Origin: Verrucomicrobiia bacterium
Lineage (GTDB): Bacteria > Verrucomicrobiota > Verrucomicrobiia > Limisphaerales > UBA11358
Length of the DNA stretch: 64,000 bases
NCBI GenBank assembly: GCA_031290985.1
Contig: JARLJW010000111.1
Location: forward strand, 116,104-180,103
Direction of reading: 5' to 3'
The first letter of the stretch is position 1; each line of letters begins with the position of its first letter. The notes under the pieces are model-generated. The model worked only from the letters and a program-made list of their open reading frames with translations, made no database searches and had not been told where the DNA came from. Of this stretch, positions 8,159 through 16,868 are shown piece by piece. A program made the translations under genes and the position numbers.

Positions 8159-8641
8159 TCACGGCGACACCTTCAACCGCTCCGACTCCACAACCTTGCC
8201 GCCGAGCATGAAGCCATGCTCCTTGTACGCCCGCAGCATGAAATGCGTCGCCGTGGACAGCACGCCCTCGATCGTGGAAAGCTTTTCCGAAACAAACGCC
8301 GCCACCCGCTGCAAGCTCGCCCCGTTGACGAACACCAGCAGGTCGTACCCGCCCGACATGAGATAGCACGACTCCACCTCGTCGAAGCGCGAGATGCGCT
8401 CCGCCAGCCGGTTGAATCCGCCGCCGCGTTCCGGCGTGATGCGCACCTCAATCACCGCGCGAACCACGCCCGTCTCCTCGTTCGAAAGGTTCAGCACCGG
8501 GCGGAAACCCAGCAGCACGCCCTCCTTCTTCAAAGCCTCGAGCTGGCTGTTCAATTCGGCCTCGGACAGCTTCAGCACCTGCGCCATCTGCGCCGTGCTC
8601 AAGCTGCCGCCATCGAGCAAAAGTTCTACCAGTGGATTCAT
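8159..8641 (-). CDS. Lrp/AsnC family transcriptional regulator
   Basis: A 160-residue regulator: N-terminal helix-turn-helix (residues about 1-55, LSTAQMAQVLKLSEAELNSQ) and a C-terminal RAM/Lrp effector-binding domain (VRAVIEVRITPERGGGF, then VESCYLMSGGYDLLVFV with the conserved Gly-Gly-Tyr-Asp turn). The aminotransferase follows on the same strand, the usual setting for a local amino-acid-sensing regulator. The 40-residue spacer between the HTH and RAM domains looks short but intact. Confidence 0.9.
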   Translation of the reverse strand: MNPLVELLLDGGSLSTAQMAQVLKLSEAELNSQLEALKKEGVLLGFRPVLNLSNEETGVVRAVIEVRITPERGGGFNRLAERISRFDEVESCYLMSGGYDLLVFVNGASLQRVAAFVSEKLSTIEGVLSTATHFMLRAYKEHGFMLGGKVVESERLKVSP

Positions 8642-8705
8642 GGGCCGCGCAGTATCGCAGAAAACCCGGGCAAATCCATTCCAAATTGATGCCCCGCCGG
8701 CGCTC

Positions 8706-8763
8706 CATTCGTCATTCGAAATTCGTCATTCATTAGACATTAGGATTTAGTGATTCGTCATTC
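8706..8763. repeat. ATTCGTCATTC direct-repeat cluster
   Basis: The unit ATTCGTCATTC occurs three times in 58 bases (near 8707, 8721 and 8753), twice head to tail around a central GAAA. A related copy in the opposite orientation lies at 44006-44028. It sits in the 190-base gap between the divergent lrp-like and moeZ-like genes. I take it as a dispersed noncoding repeat. Confidence 0.6.
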
Positions 8764-8833
8764 CGCCATGGTGGCCGTGCGCCAGCACCCTTGATTTCCG
8801 CCAAACCTGATTTACCATATAAGCCCTTTGACT

Positions 8834-9979
8834 ATGCAATTGAACAATGAAGAAATCCGTCGTTACTCCCGGCACTTGATCCTGCCGGAAGTCGGACTGG
8901 CCGGGCAGAAACGCATCAAAGCCACCAGCGTGCTGTGCATCGGCGCCGGCGGCCTCGGCTCGCCCATCGCCATGTACCTCGCCGCCGCCGGCATCGGCAA
9001 GATCGGCATCGTGGATTTCGACACCGTGGATTACTCCAATCTGCAACGTCAAATCCTGCACACCGATGCCGACGTCGGCCGTTCCAAGGCCGAATCCGCC
9101 AAGGAAACCATCCACGGCATCAACCCCAACGTCGAGGTCGTCATCCACAACACCCGCATCTCCGCCGAGAACGCCCTCGACCTCATCCGTCCCTACGACA
9201 TCGTCGTGGACGGCACCGACAATTTCCCCACGCGCTACCTCACCAACGACGCCTGCGTCCTGTTGAAGAAGCCCAACGTTTACGGCTCCATCTTCCGTTT
9301 CGAAGGCCAGGCCAGCGTGTTCGCCCCGCACCTCGGCGGACCCTGCTACCGCTGCCTCTATCCCGAACCGCCGCCGCCGGGCATGGTCCCCAGTTGCGCG
9401 GAAGGCGGCGTGCTCGGCGTCCTGCCCGGCATCATCGGCTGCATTCAGACCACGGAAATCCTCAAGCTCGCCTTGGGCAAAGGCACTTCCCTCGTCGGCC
9501 GCCTCGTGCTCTTCAACGCGCTCGACATGAAGTTCCGCGAACTCAAATTGCGCCGCGACCCCGCGTGCCCCATTTGCGGCGATCATCCCACCATCAAGGA
9601 ATTGATCGACTACGAAACCTTCTGCGGCATCGTCCCGGAACCCGAAAACCTCGGCAACCCCGACGAGGTCACCGTGCAGGACATGAAGAAGGCGCTGGAC
9701 AACCCGGGCCTCAACATCAAGGTCGTGGACGTGCGCGAACCCGACGAATACGAGATCGCCAAAGTCGACGGCGTGCCGCTGCTCCCCTTGAGCCAGCTCA
9801 ATGAACGCTTCACCGAACTCGACCCGAACACGCAATACTACCTGCATTGCAAGGCCGGCGTCCGTTCCCTGAAAGCGCTGAGCTTCCTCAAGCAACAAGG
9901 TTTTAAATACGTGAAGAGCGTCAAAGGCGGCATCACCGCCTGGTCCGACGAAATCGACCGCAACGTGCCGCGGTATTGA
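8834..9979 (+). CDS. moeZ: MoeB/ThiF-type adenylyltransferase with C-terminal rhodanese domain
   Basis: Activates the C-terminal glycine of small sulfur-carrier proteins (MoaD/ThiS-like) by adenylation and passes sulfur to them, in molybdopterin, thiamine or related synthesis. Residues about 1-245 are the E1-like domain: GAGGLGSP nucleotide loop, DGTDNFPTRYL, the CYRCLYP and CPICGDHP pairs that bind zinc, and VPSCAEGGVLGVLPG. Residues about 270-381 are a rhodanese domain with the active Cys339 in HCKAGVRS. The ATG at 8834 is chosen over the track's TTG at 8828. The fusion is the MoeZ/MoeBR architecture; no other cofactor gene is near, so its carrier is unknown. Confidence 0.92.
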   Translation: MQLNNEEIRRYSRHLILPEVGLAGQKRIKATSVLCIGAGGLGSPIAMYLAAAGIGKIGIVDFDTVDYSNLQRQILHTDADVGRSKAESAKETIHGINPNVEVVIHNTRISAENALDLIRPYDIVVDGTDNFPTRYLTNDACVLLKKPNVYGSIFRFEGQASVFAPHLGGPCYRCLYPEPPPPGMVPSCAEGGVLGVLPGIIGCIQTTEILKLALGKGTSLVGRLVLFNALDMKFRELKLRRDPACPICGDHPTIKELIDYETFCGIVPEPENLGNPDEVTVQDMKKALDNPGLNIKVVDVREPDEYEIAKVDGVPLLPLSQLNERFTELDPNTQYYLHCKAGVRSLKALSFLKQQGFKYVKSVKGGITAWSDEIDRNVPRY

Positions 9980-9991
9980 TCCGCGCCTCCA

Positions 9992-10025
9992 GATGGAGCG
10001 CGGGCGGCCCGCCCGCGTGTCCATC
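9992..10025. terminator. Hairpin between convergent genes
   Basis: GATGGA-g-CGCGGGCGG-c-CCGCCCGCG-tg-TCCATC is an almost complete stem of about 15 pairs, extended by an outer CCGCG/CGCGG. It lies between the ends of the moeZ-like gene and the hypothetical gene facing it. There is no T run, so it is either a bidirectional structural terminator or one of the dispersed hairpin repeats. Confidence 0.55.
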
Positions 10026-10043
10026 CGCGGTTAAATCCCGTCC

Positions 10044-10640
10044 CTACAATTTTGGCAACATAAAGTTCGACCTTAGAAATTCCAGCCACTCCGGCAGCTC
10101 GGTGGCGATGGTTTTGTAGCCGGTCGCCGCAAAGCAACTGCTGGCCGTCTGTTGATAAAATTGCGGCGAGGGCGCGGCATGATGCCGGTGACGCCGGGCC
10201 GCTTCTTCGTAGAACAGGCCCAGGCCGATCGTGATCCGGTTGGCGACGACCGCCGGCGAGTCATAGTTGCAGCGTTCGCCGTCACCGGATAAAATGCGGC
10301 ACATCTGTCCCAGTTGGCTCAGTTGGGATAAAAATGCCTGGTAGATTCTGAACGTATCCTCCTCCTCGGCCCCAAAGGTGGACAGCTTGCACAGGATCCA
10401 GTTGAACGATTTTTGCGGCAGCACCCCGCCGTTATCCTCCGCCAACTGGCTCAATTGCTGACGAATCAAGTGCCGCGAACCAGGGTCGTCCAGCAACCCT
10501 TGCGCGTGCGCCTGGTGTTTTGGCGGAACTAATGTTGCAATAAGTTCATCCATACCTACCTCATCGGAGCATTGACCGAAATGCTTCAAGAAAATCAGCA
10601 AGTTCATTGCCAACCAAACCCGCCATTCGCCAAAAAGCAC
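10044..10640 (-). CDS. Hypothetical protein
   Basis: A 198-residue ORF with no family I recognise. It is mostly helical in appearance, with a Gln/Leu-rich stretch (QLSQLAEDNGG, FLSQLSQLGQMCRIL), a His-rich turn (RRHRHHAAPS) and no signal peptide or membrane segment. Internal starts at MNLLIFLKHF (10607) or MDELIATLVPP (10553) are possible. It ends against the convergent moeZ-like gene and starts 62 bases after the stop of the FAD oxidoreductase gene on the same strand. The composition looks like real coding sequence rather than antisense shadow. Confidence 0.55.
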   Translation of the reverse strand: MLFGEWRVWLAMNLLIFLKHFGQCSDEVGMDELIATLVPPKHQAHAQGLLDDPGSRHLIRQQLSQLAEDNGGVLPQKSFNWILCKLSTFGAEEEDTFRIYQAFLSQLSQLGQMCRILSGDGERCNYDSPAVVANRITIGLGLFYEEAARRHRHHAAPSPQFYQQTASSCFAATGYKTIATELPEWLEFLRSNFMLPKL

Positions 10641-10702
10641 GTTTGCGCTTTGTTAGCGGACATCGCGTTTCTCCATTCCCTCCGTTCCCTCCTGTAAAAA
10701 AG

Positions 10703-13462
10703 CTAAAACCTTGCCGCCCTCAACCGCAAAAACCCCGTCCCATTCGTCATCGCGGACGCCGTCGCCTGCATCGTCAAAACCCGGTTCGTCACCTGATCTA
10801 CCGCGTTGATTTGTTGCACATACGCCGCACCAGAATACCAAGTCTTCAAGTCCGGCGACCATTCCACCGTCACGCCGACATCCGTGGCGGCCTTCGACTG
10901 CGGAAAGGTTATTTGCAACGCCGCGTTTGCCAGCACCGGGGCAAACGGATTCACATTCGCCACTTTCGGCGACAAGCCCAGCGCATACTCCAGCAAGTTT
11001 GGCAAGGCATCCCCGTCCGGGTTCGCCGCATCACCGCTGATGAGCGGATTACCCAGTTCCCCCGTCGTAAAATTTGCGCGCAGCCAGTTGTTGATCGGCC
11101 GGTCCAGGATCACCGCCGTCGCATTGGTCAGATTCATCAGCCCATAATTTGCCGAACCCGTCAGGGTGAGCGTCACCGTCACCTGGTTGGTGGCCAGATT
11201 ATTCCCGAGCGGCAAAATAAAAACATTCGTCGCCACCGCACCCGCCGGAATCGTGACGCTGCCCGGCAACGCCGCGTAATCCGTGCCCGGCGTTGCCGTG
11301 CCGCTCACGGAATAATTCACCGTGACCGGCGCGGTGACGGCGCCATTGGGAAAAACCACGCTGAACCGCGCGCTGTTCGTGCCAAATTCCCCGCCCACCG
11401 CATCGCTCGCCACAATCTGCACCACCGGCAGGCTCGTCGCTGAACCGGGCGCGATGTTCCCCAGCGGCATGAACCGCACGGCGTTGGCGATGACGTAGCC
11501 ATTCGCGCCGCCGTTCGTGATCGTCACGCTGCCGCTGGTGCCGATGTTAAAATAGTTGCTTGAAACGATCTTCACCCAGTTCGTGCAACTGATTTGCTGG
11601 TTGATGCTGACCGTGTTCGTCGCGGTGGCGCTGGCGATCCGCACCGGCACATTGCTCGCCCGGTTAGGATCGGACACCCACCAGAGGTAAACGTCGTAAT
11701 ACCCGTTCGTCGTGATGGTCGGGTTGAAGCGCACATATTTTCCGCCGCCAGCGTTGCCATCATGCCAATAAGGGCCGTTCGGCAGCGGCCAGCCGCCGGC
11801 GTTCGCTCCGGTAGTCCAGGAACCGCCCGCCGTCACTCCGGGCGTCGTGCTGACCGTCATGATGATGCCATTGGTGTCCACGCTCTGCACGCTGCCCCAT
11901 TTCAAAAGCTGTCCGTCCGCGAGCAACTGCGCCGCAAGCTTCGGATAATTCACCGACTGCACCGCCACGTTGTCATCAATCGCGAACGCCGCCGCCACGC
12001 CCGCCGAATGGCTCGTCATCATGAAAACCGGCTCCATCCGCACAGACGCAAACCCCACGTGGCTCGCCGAAAGCGCAAATGTGCAGAACAGGTTTTTGCA
12101 CTCGCCGACCTTCGGCACGATGGACCGGTAGCTCACCGGATACGGATACGGCACGGACACGCCGATGCCGCCTTCCGTCACCGTCACGCCGTTGACCGCC
12201 AGCCGCGCGTCCGGATGACAATCCAGCGTGTAGCTCGCCAGCGAAATGGAATCATTCGTCGCCGCCCGCAAACCCTGCGCGTCCTGTTGCAACAGGATGT
12301 AGTCGCTGACCATGCGCCGCCCTTCGCGCACATACAGGCTGTACGGCCAGCCGCCGTTGTCCTGAAATTCATCCTTCGCGTAGCCCCACGATTGCATGTT
12401 CGTCCGCACGTTCAGCGGCACGTTGGTGCTCGTCGCCAGATAATACAGCAGCCCGCTGATGTAATCCTTGTGCGCCTGGTAGATCGCCTGCCGCCCCGCG
12501 TACGTGTTCGTCGGGTAGGTGTAATTGTAGCCGATGAAATCGGTTGAGACATCCGCATACGCATTGATGTCCGTCTTGCCGTTGGGAATGATCGTCTGCA
12601 CGTCGATCAGCCGGTTCAGCGGCACCGAACCGTTGGTCGCCACGTAGGCGTTGATGTAGCGATGCAGCAATTCATACGTCGCCTCGCTGTAATTCGCCGG
12701 CGCGGTGATCGCGATTTGATTCGTCGGGTTTTGCGTGAGGCACAACCGGAAATTGTACGTCTGTATCCGTTGATCCCCCGCGCCCGTGGTGCCGGGGGCA
12801 TTCGTCTGGATGAGCGGCAGCAGCCCGCTGGCGGGATTTCCCGGGATCACATACGGATCGCACCGGTACACCACGCTGTTCACCGTCACGCCCGCCAACG
12901 ATTCACCGTAAGCGCCCGAACTCTCCCGTCCCCAGGTGAAACTCACTCCCGACTGCGCCATCAAATCGCCTTCGTACGTCGCATCAATAAATTCCTTCGC
13001 CCGAAAAACCGAGCCATCCGCCATCGTGATCTGGGTGATGTTCAGGCTCGCGAGCGTGACTGAGGCGAGTTGCAGGTTGGTGTAAAGCGTCACGCCCGCG
13101 CCCGCGAGCATCTGCAGGAACGTCTGCTCGGCCACATGCGGTTCGAAATAATAGACCGGGTTCGTCGTGCCGTAGGCCAGGCCCACGCGCGAATAAAACT
13201 CCGCCGCAATGCCGCCGATGGACGCCGCATTGCCCTTGTCCGTCACGCCCAAGCCGCTGGCGGTCAGGCCGCCCACGTGATTATTGACGCAAACCAGCGC
13301 GACATTTTTTCCCAACCGCGCCGCCGCCACCGCCGCCGCCACCCCGCCCGAAGTCCCGCCATAAACGCAGATGTCCGCATCCACCACCACCGCCGCCCGT
13401 GCCGGAACAAAAATCAGCCCAACCAGCATTATAAGCCATGCAGCAATCTTCCTCTTCCTCAT
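10703..13462 (-). CDS. Secreted FAD-dependent oxidoreductase with golvesin-like and Calx-beta-like domains
   Basis: A 919-residue exported protein. Signal peptide (MRKRKIAAWLIMLVGL, cleaved near ARA-AVV), then a FAD_oxidored domain to about residue 530: DADICVYGGTSGGVAAAVAA dinucleotide loop, FIDATYEGDLMAQSGV, REGRRMVSDY. A golvesin/xanthan-lyase-like beta domain follows (about 545-690), then a Calx-beta-like domain (about 695-790: GTATPGTDYAALPGSVTIPAG) and a C-terminal part with DGDALPNLLEYALG and a final FLRLRAARF. The track's start at 14083 reads antisense through the neighbouring gene and is wrong. The ATG at 13462 has AGGAAG upstream; an alternative is 13483, in a duplicated start region. 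It probably oxidises a carbohydrate outside the cytoplasm. Same strand and family as the next gene. Confidence 0.85.
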   Translation of the reverse strand: MRKRKIAAWLIMLVGLIFVPARAAVVVDADICVYGGTSGGVAAAVAAARLGKNVALVCVNNHVGGLTASGLGVTDKGNAASIGGIAAEFYSRVGLAYGTTNPVYYFEPHVAEQTFLQMLAGAGVTLYTNLQLASVTLASLNITQITMADGSVFRAKEFIDATYEGDLMAQSGVSFTWGRESSGAYGESLAGVTVNSVVYRCDPYVIPGNPASGLLPLIQTNAPGTTGAGDQRIQTYNFRLCLTQNPTNQIAITAPANYSEATYELLHRYINAYVATNGSVPLNRLIDVQTIIPNGKTDINAYADVSTDFIGYNYTYPTNTYAGRQAIYQAHKDYISGLLYYLATSTNVPLNVRTNMQSWGYAKDEFQDNGGWPYSLYVREGRRMVSDYILLQQDAQGLRAATNDSISLASYTLDCHPDARLAVNGVTVTEGGIGVSVPYPYPVSYRSIVPKVGECKNLFCTFALSASHVGFASVRMEPVFMMTSHSAGVAAAFAIDDNVAVQSVNYPKLAAQLLADGQLLKWGSVQSVDTNGIIMTVSTTPGVTAGGSWTTGANAGGWPLPNGPYWHDGNAGGGKYVRFNPTITTNGYYDVYLWWVSDPNRASNVPVRIASATATNTVSINQQISCTNWVKIVSSNYFNIGTSGSVTITNGGANGYVIANAVRFMPLGNIAPGSATSLPVVQIVASDAVGGEFGTNSARFSVVFPNGAVTAPVTVNYSVSGTATPGTDYAALPGSVTIPAGAVATNVFILPLGNNLATNQVTVTLTLTGSANYGLMNLTNATAVILDRPINNWLRANFTTGELGNPLISGDAANPDGDALPNLLEYALGLSPKVANVNPFAPVLANAALQITFPQSKAATDVGVTVEWSPDLKTWYSGAAYVQQINAVDQVTNRVLTMQATASAMTNGTGFLRLRAARF

Positions 13463-13530
13463 CGTCTTCCTCTTCCTCAACATAAATTTCGAGAAGAAAG
13501 AAGATGACAAAGCGGCTGACGGGCACAGAT

Positions 13531-15231
13531 TCATTTCATGACCAAATCTTTCGGCCACTCCAGCCGTACGCCGTCCTTGCTCAGGAGTTTCTGAAAATCC
13601 GCCAGCAATTCCGGCCGGTTCCGCACTTGGCGCGGCGACTTCTTTTGCGCGGTGCAGTACGCCGCCAGCGCACCGGCGGCTTCGCCCACGTTCCATTCCA
13701 CCGGATGCAACCGGTAGCAGCCGTTCGTCAGGTGCGTCACGCCCAGATCCTTTGCCGCCGGCAAAAGATTTTCCACGCGCCGCGGAATCAGCGCGCCCAG
13801 CGGAATCTGGAACGGCAGCGTGCCGCCAAAATTCGAGTGGTCCCCGCGCGTCGTGATATGCAGGTCCATCGCGTAATGGCCGATGCCCACCGTGTCCGCG
13901 AACGGCAGCGCGCGCACTTCCTCCTTTTTCAGGCCGGTGAGGCGCATCCGTTCCGCCGTCGTGACGTGTTCCTCCAGCACCGTGAACTCCGCCTTGATGC
14001 GCCGGCCTTCGCGAATGTATGGATACTTCGCCAATCCGTCCTGCGTGCCCACGACATCTGGACGCAGCCGCAAACCCTTCCAACCCGCGCCGCCATCCGG
14101 ACGCGGCACCTCCGTTTGCAGCCAGTATAAAAGCGAAAGGCTCATTTGTTTGGCGCGCTCAATGTGTTTTTGCGCCTCGGCCTCGCTCACGTCGCAAATC
14201 TGGCCGAAGGAATAATCGTTCTGCGGCCAGTTCACGATGGTGATGTCGCCGGGGTAAAAGCCGGGTTTGAACTGGTCGCGGTCGGCGATGCGTCGGTACG
14301 TCCAGAAACCTTTGCGCGCCCCCGGATCAAACCCGATCTTCTTGGAATCACGCTCATCGAAAGTCAGGACATGATAATTCTTCTGCGCGCTGGTGCTCAT
14401 CGTAAACGCGCGCCAGTAGTCGTAATCCCGCGGCTTCGCCAGCGTATGATCCTCGCCCGCCAGATAATCCATCGCAAAGCACAGCGTGAACCCTTGCAGG
14501 TTGTCCGGCTCCGCCTGCTCCTTCGCGTGCATCTCACCGGTCTCGGATTTTGCCTCGGCACCGATGGCGTATTCGGTTTTGGTCAGCGGCAGCAAATCGC
14601 CCTGCTCCGTCGCATCCAAAAAATACGGAGCGTGTAAAATGAGGTCGTGACCTGAGCCCAGATCGCGGACCTGGACGGCTGCCACCCGGTCGCCGCTGGT
14701 GGTGGCGGCCGTGGCTTTGTGCCAGAGCAGGATGCGGACCTGCCCTTTGGCCACAAATGGCGCGAGCATCTCGTTCAGCACCGCCAGCGCCACGCGCGGC
14801 TCGCCGCCGATGGCGGTGACCCACGAATTGCCGGGATTAAAAAACTTCTTGGCCCGCGCCTCGTCCGTCAGCGGGTAATTTTTCCGGTAATAATCCCGGA
14901 TGCCCGTCCGGAACGCCTGATAGCTCGCCGTGGCGCCGATGGTTTCAATCCAGCGGTTCTCATCCGGCGGCACCGCCTGTTGCGTGACCTGCCCGCCGAT
15001 CCAGTCCGTTTCCTCCGTCATAATGACGGTCAAACCGTTGCGCGCCGCCGCCAGGGCCGCCGCGCAGCCGCCCATCCCGCCGCCGATGACGACCACATCC
15101 GCCGACAACTCCTTCGCGCGGGTGGCACGCCCCATGCCGGCACAGCCCGGGGCAGCCAGAATGAGTGGCGCGGCCAGGCCGAGGCGTTTCAAAAATTCGC
15201 GACGCCTATATTGGTTTTCAGAATGTTTCAT
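13531..15231 (-). CDS. Tat-exported FAD-dependent oxidoreductase
   Basis: A 566-residue flavoprotein of the FAD_oxidored (pfam12831-like) family. The N-terminus has a twin-arginine signal (RRREFLKRLGLAAPLILAAP) followed by a Cys that could be lipidated. The FAD loop is VVVIGGGMGGCAAALAAARN, followed by TEETDWIGGQVTQQ, FLDATEQGDLLPL and YIREGRRIKAEF, with GCYRLHPVEWNVGEAAG near the end, all typical of the family. Twin-arginine export suggests the protein folds with its flavin before crossing the membrane. It is 68 bases upstream of the second FAD oxidoreductase gene on the same strand. Substrate unknown; a sugar or polyol is likely from context. Confidence 0.88.
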   Translation of the reverse strand: MKHSENQYRRREFLKRLGLAAPLILAAPGCAGMGRATRAKELSADVVVIGGGMGGCAAALAAARNGLTVIMTEETDWIGGQVTQQAVPPDENRWIETIGATASYQAFRTGIRDYYRKNYPLTDEARAKKFFNPGNSWVTAIGGEPRVALAVLNEMLAPFVAKGQVRILLWHKATAATTSGDRVAAVQVRDLGSGHDLILHAPYFLDATEQGDLLPLTKTEYAIGAEAKSETGEMHAKEQAEPDNLQGFTLCFAMDYLAGEDHTLAKPRDYDYWRAFTMSTSAQKNYHVLTFDERDSKKIGFDPGARKGFWTYRRIADRDQFKPGFYPGDITIVNWPQNDYSFGQICDVSEAEAQKHIERAKQMSLSLLYWLQTEVPRPDGGAGWKGLRLRPDVVGTQDGLAKYPYIREGRRIKAEFTVLEEHVTTAERMRLTGLKKEEVRALPFADTVGIGHYAMDLHITTRGDHSNFGGTLPFQIPLGALIPRRVENLLPAAKDLGVTHLTNGCYRLHPVEWNVGEAAGALAAYCTAQKKSPRQVRNRPELLADFQKLLSKDGVRLEWPKDLVMK

Positions 15232-15309
15232 TTAAAGTTGCTGCCTTTCAGGAATTCCAATTTCGACTCCCAAAGGGGTTGCGGCGTGACGGCCAGATTC
15301 GCAAGTAGT

Positions 15310-15353
15310 GTCAGGCATCTTGCCTGACGTAGAGGGCGGCATCCCTGCCGCCC
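15310..15353. repeat. Double-hairpin dispersed repeat
   Basis: GTCAGGCATCTTGCCTGAC (15310-15328) and GGGCGGCATCCCTGCCGCCC (15334-15353) are two adjacent hairpins in the 200-base gap between the DUF5009 and FAD oxidoreductase genes. The pair is a sequence type I recognise as recurring between genes in Verrucomicrobia and Planctomycetes genomes. It could stabilise an mRNA end or act as a partial terminator. Confidence 0.7.
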
Positions 15354-15431
15354 GGAAAAAACCGTGGCCAGGCAACGACTCGTAAAAATTGGGATAATCG
15401 CCGAAGCAGTCATGCAAATTATTGTCTAATT

Positions 15432-16868
15432 TTAGGTCCGCCAGAATATTTTTAACCGCGTCAGCAGGCTCACCGTCAGGGCCATCAGCAGGGTGATGAT
15501 CGCACCTTTCAAAAATCCGCGCCACGGTGTCGTGGCGAGATGGTTCAGGAGGGTGCTGCCCCCGGTCAAGACCAGCACCGGCACAATGAAGTTGTTGATG
15601 CCCGCGTAGGCGATCATCGGGTTCTGTCCGTTGTCGATCAGCAATTGCAGCCAGCGCTTGCGCCGGAACACATCGATCAGGATCGAGAAGCCGATGAACA
15701 CCACGATGGCCAGCCCGGAGGTTACAAAATAATAGCTCAAGGTCGGATGATCCTTTTTGATGCCGCCCTCGTATGGCTCAAAGATCAGGCCCAATACGAG
15801 CCAGTAGATCGCCCAGTTGAAAAGTTTCTGATACAGCCGCTCCGTGTCATTGGACGGTTTTTGGAACAGCATCCACCCGATGAAGCACAATGCGAACGCC
15901 AGCCAGGTCGTCTCAATCAGCCAACGCGCCTTCAAGCCGATGAGCACCGTGAAAAACAGCGCCGTGAGCGTCGCCAGCACCGCGAGATATTGTCCAACCG
16001 GCCAGTTCTGCCCCGTGGAATTTGCCGGCGCGTCGCGGCGCGTCCAGCGCAGGATCAGGTCGCCCGCGATGGTGCCGGGGATGACGATGCACAGGTATTG
16101 CAGATAGTAGAGTTGATAGATCCATGGCAGCGGCGAAGACATCCACAGGTCGCGCACCCAGCCTTCCGTCGGCTGCGGCATGTTGGACATCCGGATGGCG
16201 AACACGAGCCCGATCACCCCGAGCCGCAGCAAAAGATTTTCCCGCGTGAGCATCCACACGAGCGAGCCGAACACCGCCATGTTCGTCAGCACGATGATGA
16301 TGATGTCGCCGCGCCCCAGGTCAAAGCCCGTGCCGTCGGGATATCGGACGAATGCACAAAACAAAATCGCCGCCAGCCAGCCCGCGCCGCGGATGGATAA
16401 TTTCACCGTGCGCGACCACGCCTCCGGCAGGCGCGTCAGGATCGGGAAGAAAATTAGAAAGCCCAGCAACGCAATCCACCACGTCGCGGTCGTCGGATGA
16501 TTGCTCATCGTGTACGGCCGGATGGCCATCACGAACAACGCAAAGAAGCCCAGCAAAAACCCGCGCTCGGCCACGAACAGAAACAGCTTCCATGGCGACG
16601 CCTTGTTTTCCATCCGGCGCGAGAGCGCCAGCGGAAAAGCCGCGCCCATCGCAAACAGGAAGAAGGGAAACACCAGGTCCACCCACGAGATGCCCGGCAG
16701 ATTGCCCTGCCATTGAAAGGTCGGGGGCGGTTCCTGCGCGTGATACATCCAGCTCGGCAGCGCTTTGCCGTCGAACGGCATCTGGCCGGACAGCAACATG
16801 GCCAGGATTGCCAGGCCGCGCAGCGCGTCGAGGGCATGGGCGCGGTTCTGGCCGGCGGCGGGGTTCAC
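15432..16868 (-). CDS. DUF5009 / heparan-alpha-glucosaminide N-acetyltransferase-like membrane protein
   Basis: Multi-pass membrane protein of 478 residues in the acyltransferase family related to lysosomal heparan-alpha-glucosaminide N-acetyltransferase (NagX/DUF1624/DUF5009). These move an acetyl group across the membrane onto a sugar amine. The hallmark N-terminus is present (HALDALRGLAILAML, then WMYHAQEPPP and GISWVDLVFPFFLFAMGAA), followed by about ten further hydrophobic segments. The track start at 16955 lies inside the upstream gene; the GTG at 16868 (VNPAAGQNRAH) overlaps the isomerase stop as GTGA and fits the family. The acetyl acceptor is unknown. Confidence 0.85.
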   Translation of the reverse strand: MNPAAGQNRAHALDALRGLAILAMLLSGQMPFDGKALPSWMYHAQEPPPTFQWQGNLPGISWVDLVFPFFLFAMGAAFPLALSRRMENKASPWKLFLFVAERGFLLGFFALFVMAIRPYTMSNHPTTATWWIALLGFLIFFPILTRLPEAWSRTVKLSIRGAGWLAAILFCAFVRYPDGTGFDLGRGDIIIIVLTNMAVFGSLVWMLTRENLLLRLGVIGLVFAIRMSNMPQPTEGWVRDLWMSSPLPWIYQLYYLQYLCIVIPGTIAGDLILRWTRRDAPANSTGQNWPVGQYLAVLATLTALFFTVLIGLKARWLIETTWLAFALCFIGWMLFQKPSNDTERLYQKLFNWAIYWLVLGLIFEPYEGGIKKDHPTLSYYFVTSGLAIVVFIGFSILIDVFRRKRWLQLLIDNGQNPMIAYAGINNFIVPVLVLTGGSTLLNHLATTPWRGFLKGAIITLLMALTVSLLTRLKIFWRT

